DNA from: JACQHM01 sp964535215
Lineage (GTDB): Bacteria > Methylomirabilota > Methylomirabilia > Methylomirabilales > JACQHM01
DNA length: 26,539 nucleotides
Direction: 5' to 3'
Assembly (NCBI GenBank): GCA_964535215.1
Contig: CAZHST010000038.1
Location: forward strand, 1 to 26,539
Below are positions 22,834 through 26,539 of this stretch, piece by piece. A program made the translations under genes and the position numbers. The notes under the pieces are model-generated. The model was given only the letters and a program-made list of their open reading frames with translations, had not been told where the DNA came from and made no database searches. The stretch's first letter is position 1, and each line of letters starts with the position of its first letter.

Positions 22834-23694
22834 TTACCCGGAGGGGAGGAGGAGGGGAAGCTGTACTGGACGGGGAGGTAACCTCCTTCCGGGACTTACG
22901 GCGGGTCGAACGATCCCGAACGTTTCGTTTCGCTCGATAACATTGGTGACTGGAATGCCCCGGGCAAAGAAGGCATCCATTAAGGCCTTCAAAGCAGCTC
23001 TGGCCCCACCCTCGGTGATGAGATGAGGCTGACCGAACCGCTCGTAGAGGGCACGGAGTCTGGGGTTCACATAGTTCATCCGGTCCACACAGACCATGTC
23101 CACCGCCCCGTCCAGGAGAGACACGAAGGCCTCCGGACTCGTGTAGGGAAGGAGGGGGCCGACAAAGGCGTAGGTCTCCAGACCAGCCTGACGGAGGGTT
23201 CGTAAAGCGGCCACCCGGGCCTTGATGGAGGGGTTCTTCGGCTCGAAGGCTTTTGCGACCTCCTCCCGGTCGGTCGTAACGCTGAAGCCGACCCGGGCAT
23301 TCAGAGCCTTGAGGAGGTCCAGGTCTCGTAAGACAAGGGGGGAACGGGTTGAGACCCGGATCCGGCCCGGCGTGCCAACCAGGGCCTCCAGGCACCTCCT
23401 GGTCAACCGGTACCGCTTCTCCTGGGGGACGTAAGGGTCTGTCACGGAACTGAGGAAGACAACCTGCCCTGGTTTGATCTTCCTCCGCTCCTTCCACAGG
23501 AGATCGACGATGTTCACCTTGGCGGCCAGGAAGTCCCCCCACGGTTCCTGGTAGTGATAGACCCGCTTCATGAAGACGGCGTAGCAGTAGAGGCAGGCGT
23601 GGGTGCAGCCCCCATAGGGGTTGATGACCCAATCAATACCTGGGATGCCCGAAGGCTGAAGGGCTCCTTTGACAATCAGTTCATCAACACGCAT
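22834..23694 (-). CDS. SPL-family radical SAM protein
   Basis: A 286-residue radical SAM protein of the spore-photoproduct-lyase-like group (COG1533 type). The [4Fe-4S] site is CTHACLYC, with C30, C34 and C37, preceded by WVINPYGGC as in this family. VVFLSSVTDPYVPQEKRYRLTR and STRSPLVLRDLDLL are family-typical stretches. Proteins of this group are widespread and mostly uncharacterised; a DNA photoproduct repair role should not be assumed. The start ATG at 23694 is the only good choice before the conserved core. It is a stand-alone gene with no functional link to its neighbours that I can see. Confidence 0.87.
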   Translation of the reverse strand: MRVDELIVKGALQPSGIPGIDWVINPYGGCTHACLYCYAVFMKRVYHYQEPWGDFLAAKVNIVDLLWKERRKIKPGQVVFLSSVTDPYVPQEKRYRLTRRCLEALVGTPGRIRVSTRSPLVLRDLDLLKALNARVGFSVTTDREEVAKAFEPKNPSIKARVAALRTLRQAGLETYAFVGPLLPYTSPEAFVSLLDGAVDMVCVDRMNYVNPRLRALYERFGQPHLITEGGARAALKALMDAFFARGIPVTNVIERNETFGIVRPAVSPGRRLPPRPVQLPLLLPSG

Positions 23695-23770
23695 CTTTTA
23701 TACTCTGCCCCTGTCCATTGTTCGGGGGTAAGTCTATCACGGCTTCCGCCCCTTCGCAATCCCAGCCCTC

Positions 23771-23806
23771 AAAAAGAAAGGCGTCCATCGGTACGACGGA
23801 CGCCTT
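23771..23806 (-). terminator. Intrinsic terminator of the small secreted-protein gene
   Basis: Read on the minus strand, a 9-bp stem AAGGCGTCC (23806-23798) and GGACGCCTT (23786-23778) with an 11-base loop is followed by TCTTTTT. It lies 48 bases after the stop of the gene at 23854-24372 and separates it from the radical SAM gene. Confidence 0.85.
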
Positions 23807-23853
23807 CCACCTCACCAGGGGAACGTTCAGGCAACCAGAACTCCTTCCGTCCT

Positions 23854-24372
23854 CTAGTATTCGAGATCCCATTCATATGTGACGCCTGCGGGGGTCACCT
23901 TTCCCTTGTAGGTCCCGCTGCCGGTGATCCCTCGAAACTTCCCTGTTCCTCCGATGACCCAATGCCTTCCTTCAAAAGTCATCTCTCGGGATCCATCCGG
24001 GTTCACGACCGTCTTCACCATTCCCGCGTACGCAGCGAACGTTTGGTCTCCGCCAGGGTGGGTCACGACAATGTACCCCCAGTCAGGACCGGTCCCTGCG
24101 ATCAGGTCTGCATAGGCGACGAAACTAGCCGGGATATTGTTCCAATCCGGATCGTCGCTCATGAACACGTCCAAACGAGTGGTTGTGGTGATTTCGTGGT
24201 TTGGGACGTCGCCAGGGACTGTTCTCGTTTGTGATCGAATGGTGACTACCTTCCCGGTCCCCGAAACCTTCTTCCCCGCATAGGCCTCCTGGCTCTGGAG
24301 CACCAACACCAGGAGCCATGCCACCATGATGAAAAGCCTTCCACCCCTCCAACTTTGTCCTGGTTTCATCAT
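23854..24372 (-). CDS. Small secreted protein, probable beta-barrel (allene-oxide-cyclase-like or dirigent-like)
   Basis: A 172-residue exported protein. The ATG at 24372 is chosen because GGAGG stands 7 bases upstream on the minus strand; a second ATG follows immediately. Residues 1-32 form a signal peptide (basic start, FIMVAWLLVLVL core, ending EAYA). The mature part is rich in Thr, Gly and Val and looks all-beta. The C-terminal block HWVIGGTGKFRGITGSGTYKG resembles the GGTGxFxxxxGxGT motif of allene-oxide-cyclase-like/dirigent-type barrels. No function can be assigned. It has its own promoter candidate and a strong terminator, so it is monocistronic. Confidence 0.75.
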   Translation of the reverse strand: MMKPGQSWRGGRLFIMVAWLLVLVLQSQEAYAGKKVSGTGKVVTIRSQTRTVPGDVPNHEITTTTRLDVFMSDDPDWNNIPASFVAYADLIAGTGPDWGYIVVTHPGGDQTFAAYAGMVKTVVNPDGSREMTFEGRHWVIGGTGKFRGITGSGTYKGKVTPAGVTYEWDLEY

Positions 24373-24428
24373 AGCCCTTCCTCCTCTCCTGATCTCCGAG
24401 AAACCCCCCACTCTTTCAGATCGGTGTT

Positions 24429-24457
24429 AGCCTATCACAGCTCCCCCCCTTGAGCAA
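24429..24457 (-). promoter_or_regulatory. Candidate sigma70 promoter for the small secreted-protein gene
   Basis: On the minus strand TTGCTC (24457-24452) and TAGGCT (24434-24429) are spaced by 17 bases, about 55 bases before the ATG at 24372. The match to consensus is modest (4/6 and 3/6). Confidence 0.35.
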
Positions 24458-24553
24458 CCCCCAACCGAGAAAACCTTCCCCACCAACGGTGACGGGTGTC
24501 TTGGGAGCCCAGGGACTCCCCCCGGGGTAACCTGATCACCGGCGAGTTTCGAC

Positions 24554-24582
24554 TTGACAACATCAAACGGTTGACCTACGGT
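24554..24582 (+). promoter_or_regulatory. Candidate sigma70 promoter for the membrane sensor-like gene
   Basis: A perfect -35 box TTGACA (24554-24559), a 17-base spacer and TACGGT (24577-24582) as a weak -10 lie 18 bases before the ATG at 24601. The position favours 24601 as the start codon and a short leader. Confidence 0.45.
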
Positions 24583-24600
24583 TTTGGGCAAGCGGCTTCA

Positions 24601-25299
24601 ATGGAGGATGCTTTCTTGGCACCCCTTGAGGATCTGCCGAAAAAACTTGCGATCTCCCCCGGCTTCAGGAGGGTGGGAGGGTTTCTGCTCATTCTCCTGG
24701 TGGGCTGGTTCGACTACATCACGGGGCCGGAGATCGCTTTTGCCCCTTTCTACATCCTGGTCCTCTTAGGCTTGGGGTTCTATGAGCCCTGGTGGATCTG
24801 TCTCGCCTATTCGGGGCTCGCAGCCCTTACCTACCTCGGGGCTGATCTCCTCTGGAATCCAACGAGGGTGACCCTGGTCTACCCCTACTGGCGGGCCTTG
24901 GCCCGTTTGTTCAGCTTCGCCCTGATCTCTTCGACCATCTCCCAACTGGTCCGCGAGAGGGCACGCCTCCGCTCATCAGAACAGGCCCTCCAGGAGAAGG
25001 CCCAAGAGCTGGAAACGAAGAACCGGAGGCTTGAAGAGACCTTGCAGGAGCTGAGGCGGCTTCAAGAGGATCTGATCGCGAAGGAGAGGCAAGCCGCCAT
25101 CGCCGAAACGATCTATCTAGCAACCTATGAAATGGAAAGGCCCCTCGTCTCTATCTCCATCTACATTGAGGAGCTTCTGCAAACGGTTCAAAGGGGTGAA
25201 GACATCTACCCGCTTCTGGAAAAGATCGGCGAAAGGGTTCAAAGCATGGAGGGGATCCTGAAGGAGATCAGGAAGCTCAGGAAAGGGGAGGGAGGCTAA
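24601..25299 (+). CDS. Membrane protein with degenerate histidine-kinase dimerisation domain
   Basis: A 232-residue protein (start at ATG 24601; a GTG at 24496 would add 35 residues but reads through the promoter candidate). Residues 25-115 contain about four membrane segments with GWFDYITGPEIAFAPFYILVLL, a sensor module often placed ahead of kinase or GGDEF domains. Residues 116-165 form a charged coiled coil. Residues 163-228 resemble a HisKA domain (ERQAAIAETIYLATYEMERPL), but the phospho-accepting histidine is replaced by Y176 and the ATP-binding domain is absent; the protein ends in RKLRKGEGG. It is therefore not a kinase. It may be a decoy, a receptor partner, or a truncated kinase kept as a stable fragment. 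Confidence 0.75.
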   Translation: MEDAFLAPLEDLPKKLAISPGFRRVGGFLLILLVGWFDYITGPEIAFAPFYILVLLGLGFYEPWWICLAYSGLAALTYLGADLLWNPTRVTLVYPYWRALARLFSFALISSTISQLVRERARLRSSEQALQEKAQELETKNRRLEETLQELRRLQEDLIAKERQAAIAETIYLATYEMERPLVSISIYIEELLQTVQRGEDIYPLLEKIGERVQSMEGILKEIRKLRKGEGG

Positions 25300-25318
25300 A
25301 AGGCGGTCTACCCAAGGG

Positions 25319-25323
25319 AAAAA
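25319..25323 (-). terminator. T-run ending the RNase P RNA transcript
   Basis: On the minus strand TTTTT (25323-25319) follows directly after the 3' arm of the P1 helix, so P1 plus the T-run can act as an intrinsic terminator. Confidence 0.65.
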
Positions 25324-25845
25324 GGCGGAAGTGGATCTATAGGCGGGATTCTGTGCGCCCCGAGCTTTAGACCCGGGACCGACGGCCATTTCTCTAGCCC
25401 CGACGTTACCGTCGAGGTCCAGCGGCCAACCCAAGGGCCTCGGGCGGGCCACCCTTACAAAGGCAGTAATGAGTGACGAGCGACTCGTGATCTAGGCCAA
25501 AGTCCAATCAATCACTAATCGCTTCTTCACTCGTTCCCTGCCTTTGGTGCCCTCCTATTTGGCCTTGCTCCGGGTGGGGTTTGCCAAGCCAGCCTGTCAC
25601 CAGGCTGCTGGTGGGCTCTTACCCCACCTTTTCACCCTTACCCAAGCGACCGGAAAGGCCACCGGTCAGGGGTTCCAACCCCCTACCGATGCTTCGCAGG
25701 GCGAAGCGCATGGGCGGTATGTTTTCTGTGGCACTTTCCGTCGGGTCACCCCGCCTGGGCGTTACCCAGCACCCTGCCCTGTGGAGTCCCGACCTTCCTC
25801 CCCGATCTAAGAAGATCGGAGCGGCCGTCCGACCCACTTCCGCCT
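25324..25845 (-). ncRNA. rnpB: RNase P RNA (type A) with an 89-nt insertion
   Basis: The minus strand carries the RNA component of RNase P, which trims tRNA 5' ends. Visible conserved parts in order: P1 5' arm GGCGGAAGTGG (from 25844), GAGGAAGGTCGGGACTCCAC (P4 5' strand, 25800 downward), CAGGGTGCTGGGTAACGCC, GACGGAAAGTGCCACAGAAA, GGTAAGAGCCCACCAG (P10-P12), ACCCGGAGCAAGGCCAAATAGG, then ACAGAATCCCGCC (P4 3' strand) and the P1 3' arm CCACTTCCGCC ending at 25324. The full length of about 522 nt is long for type A because of an inserted hairpin at 25458-25546. Relative to the common core, P4 shows two paired substitutions. Open reading frames over this region are spurious. Confidence 0.95.
25458..25546 (-). 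repeat. Heptamer-rich hairpin inserted in RNase P RNA
   Basis: A 9-bp perfect stem (CAAAGGCAG 25458-25466 with CTGCCTTTG 25538-25546) encloses a 71-base, comparatively AT-rich loop. The loop continues the pairing (AATGAGTGA with TCACTCGTT, one mismatch) and is made of degenerate heptamers on both strands: TCACTAA, TCGCTTC and TCACTCG (plus, 25512-25533), and TCACGAG, TCGCTCG and TCACTCA (minus). It lies between CAAATAGGAGGGCAC and TAAGGGTGGCCC of the RNA, i.e. in the P15-P17 arm. Confidence 0.75.
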
Positions 25846-25851
25846 GCCTTT

Positions 25852-25880
25852 ATGATAGGCCAGTCTTTCAACCTTTTCAA
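25852..25880 (-). promoter_or_regulatory. Sigma70 promoter of rnpB
   Basis: On the minus strand TTGAAA (25880-25875), a 17-base spacer and TATCAT (25857-25852) match a housekeeping promoter (5/6 in each box). The expected start, about 7 bases after the -10, falls at 25845-25844, the predicted 5' end of the P1 helix. Confidence 0.8.
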
Positions 25881-25894
25881 GGCCTGTCCTCTCA

Positions 25895-26006
25895 CCCCTT
25901 CCGCACCCAGGGACTTTCGGGGGGGAGAGGGAGCCATCCCGGACCTCCAAGGGCTCCGCCAACAGCTCATCGGGAGGACCACCCGGGCACCGTAGGCGGC
26001 AGCCAA
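25895..26006 (-). pseudogene. Possible remnant of a mandelate racemase/muconate-lactonizing-type enzyme gene
   Basis: Between rnpB and the surface-protein gene the minus strand reads LAAAYGARVVLP in one frame (26006 to about 25972) and PDELLAEPLEVRDGSLSPPKVPGCG in the next frame (to about 25899). Both pieces resemble C-terminal stretches of enolase-superfamily dehydratases (AxxYGxRVVPH, then LxEPLEVRDGYLxVPxxPGLG) with the part between them missing. No intact reading frame exists. This is a recollection of family patterns and may be chance. No other gene is visible in 25881-26070. Confidence 0.3.
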
Positions 26007-26070
26007 GGGCACTGGAGTCGAAGGGTCCGATGGCCTTGGTGACTGGAAAGAAACCACCGGGCCTCAAGAG

Positions 26071-26539
26071 CTATGGGCAGGGGATCCGGTGGGGGATGAT
26101 GTTATTCTGCGGGTTCACATCCTCAGGGAACTCAACCTTGAGGATGAGGAACTTATCCAGGAAGGGTCGCTGCACCCGGACCATCCCTGGAACGGGCTTG
26201 GTTTCCCCCGGCGGGATGCTTTCGGTTATAAGCTTGGCGAGGAGGAAAAGATCCTCCTCTTCAACCAGCACATCGTCATTGGAAAGGAAGAACCTTGCAG
26301 TAAAGGGACCTCCCGTCGGTTCAGAGCCGATGTTCGAGATATGAGCTGTGAAGACCAGCACGTCCAGGCTCTTAGGAGGACAAAGGGGGAAGAATCCGAG
26401 CCGACCGGTCAAGTCAGGACCGGGCAGAGCGAAAGAGGCGGTCACCATCTGGTCCCGATCCATCACCAACGTGCAGGGCCCCGTCCCCGCACAGGCCCCC
26501 CCCCACCCGGCAAAAATCCACCCCTCGGCCGGGGTGGCC
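26071..26539 (-). CDS. Surface/secreted repeat protein, C-terminal fragment (cut by window edge)
   Basis: The minus-strand frame ending at 26071 is open to the window edge, so the N-terminus is missing and internal starts near 26463 are not real. About 156 residues are visible. The first part, ending WIFAGWGGACAGTGPCTLVMD and then RDQMVTASF, is the end of a divergent InlB B-repeat-type domain (typical pattern GWxFxGWxGxCxGTGxCxVxMDxxxxVTAxF). The rest, starting about SLDVLVFTAHISNIGSEPTGG and ending PQNNIIPHRIPCP, looks like a CARDB-like adhesion module. Such proteins are exported and repeat-rich. Binding target and anchor cannot be judged from this piece. Confidence 0.8.
   Translation of the reverse strand, partial: ATPAEGWIFAGWGGACAGTGPCTLVMDRDQMVTASFALPGPDLTGRLGFFPLCPPKSLDVLVFTAHISNIGSEPTGGPFTARFFLSNDDVLVEEEDLFLLAKLITESIPPGETKPVPGMVRVQRPFLDKFLILKVEFPEDVNPQNNIIPHRIPCP

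Noticed and set aside
21488..23632. A 714-codon minus-strand frame joining the livK-like gene to upstream DNA
   Set aside because: The upstream part runs out of frame across the radical SAM gene and the heptamer repeat. The real binding protein starts at 22726, with a ribosome site and a Tat signal.
22834..23694. Calling the radical SAM gene a DNA photoproduct lyase
   Set aside because: Only the general SPL-like radical SAM core is visible; this group is broad and the protein is shorter than typical spore photoproduct lyases.
25581..26042. Plus-strand open frames of 88-153 codons across 25544-26042
   Set aside because: They lie over the RNase P RNA gene and its promoter; the sequence is explained by the structured RNA on the other strand.

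Overview
The window is high-GC bacterial DNA packed with nitrogen-acquisition genes. There is no plasmid, phage or insertion-sequence signature. The gene style (Shine-Dalgarno starts, sigma54-type NtrC regulator, outer-membrane porin, Tat-type signal, periplasmic c-type cytochrome, type A RNase P RNA) points to a Gram-negative (diderm) bacterium. A lineage such as NC10/Methylomirabilota, Nitrospirota or a Desulfobacterota relative would fit, but this is inference from gene content only; no rRNA is present.

Positions 1-14386 (plus strand) read as one nitrogen-assimilation cluster: the 3' end of glutamine synthetase (glnA), a PII protein (glnB/glnK), an ammonium channel (amt), a beta-barrel porin, urease gamma and beta subunits (ureA, ureB), the complete urea ABC transporter (urtABCDE), the urease alpha subunit (ureC), a small unrecognised gene, and the urease accessory genes ureF, ureG and ureD. 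The flow would be urea across the outer membrane (porin), across the inner membrane (UrtABCDE), hydrolysis by UreABC, and ammonium capture by glutamine synthetase under PII control. Two things are odd: the five urt genes sit between ureB and ureC, and no recognisable ureE is present. A 117-residue unknown protein occupies the usual ureE slot.

Positions 14483-22726 (minus strand, convergent with the urease cluster) hold a second branched-chain amino acid/amide-type ABC transporter (livK-like with a Tat-type signal, livH, livM, livG, livF), then an NtrB-like kinase and NtrC-like sigma54 activator, then a histidine-rich monohaem cytochrome c. The regulator pair suggests that the transporter and probably the urease cluster answer to nitrogen status.

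Positions 22834-26539 are more miscellaneous: an SPL-type radical SAM protein, a small secreted beta-rich protein with a clear intrinsic terminator, a membrane protein ending in a degenerate histidine-kinase dimerisation domain, the RNase P RNA gene (minus strand) with a good promoter and T-run terminator, a possible enzyme-gene remnant, and the C-terminus of a large surface protein that runs off the right edge.

The most unusual structure is inside the RNase P RNA: an 89-nt GC-poor hairpin built of degenerate heptamers, inserted between conserved segments in the P15-P17 region. Two other heptamer repeats (TCAGCCR type) abut the stop codons of urtC and of the radical SAM gene. Together they suggest a family of short tandem heptamer repeats scattered through this genome, like the STRR repeats known in cyanobacterial rnpB. 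Apart from the rnpB region, no stretch longer than about 230 bases lacks a gene.
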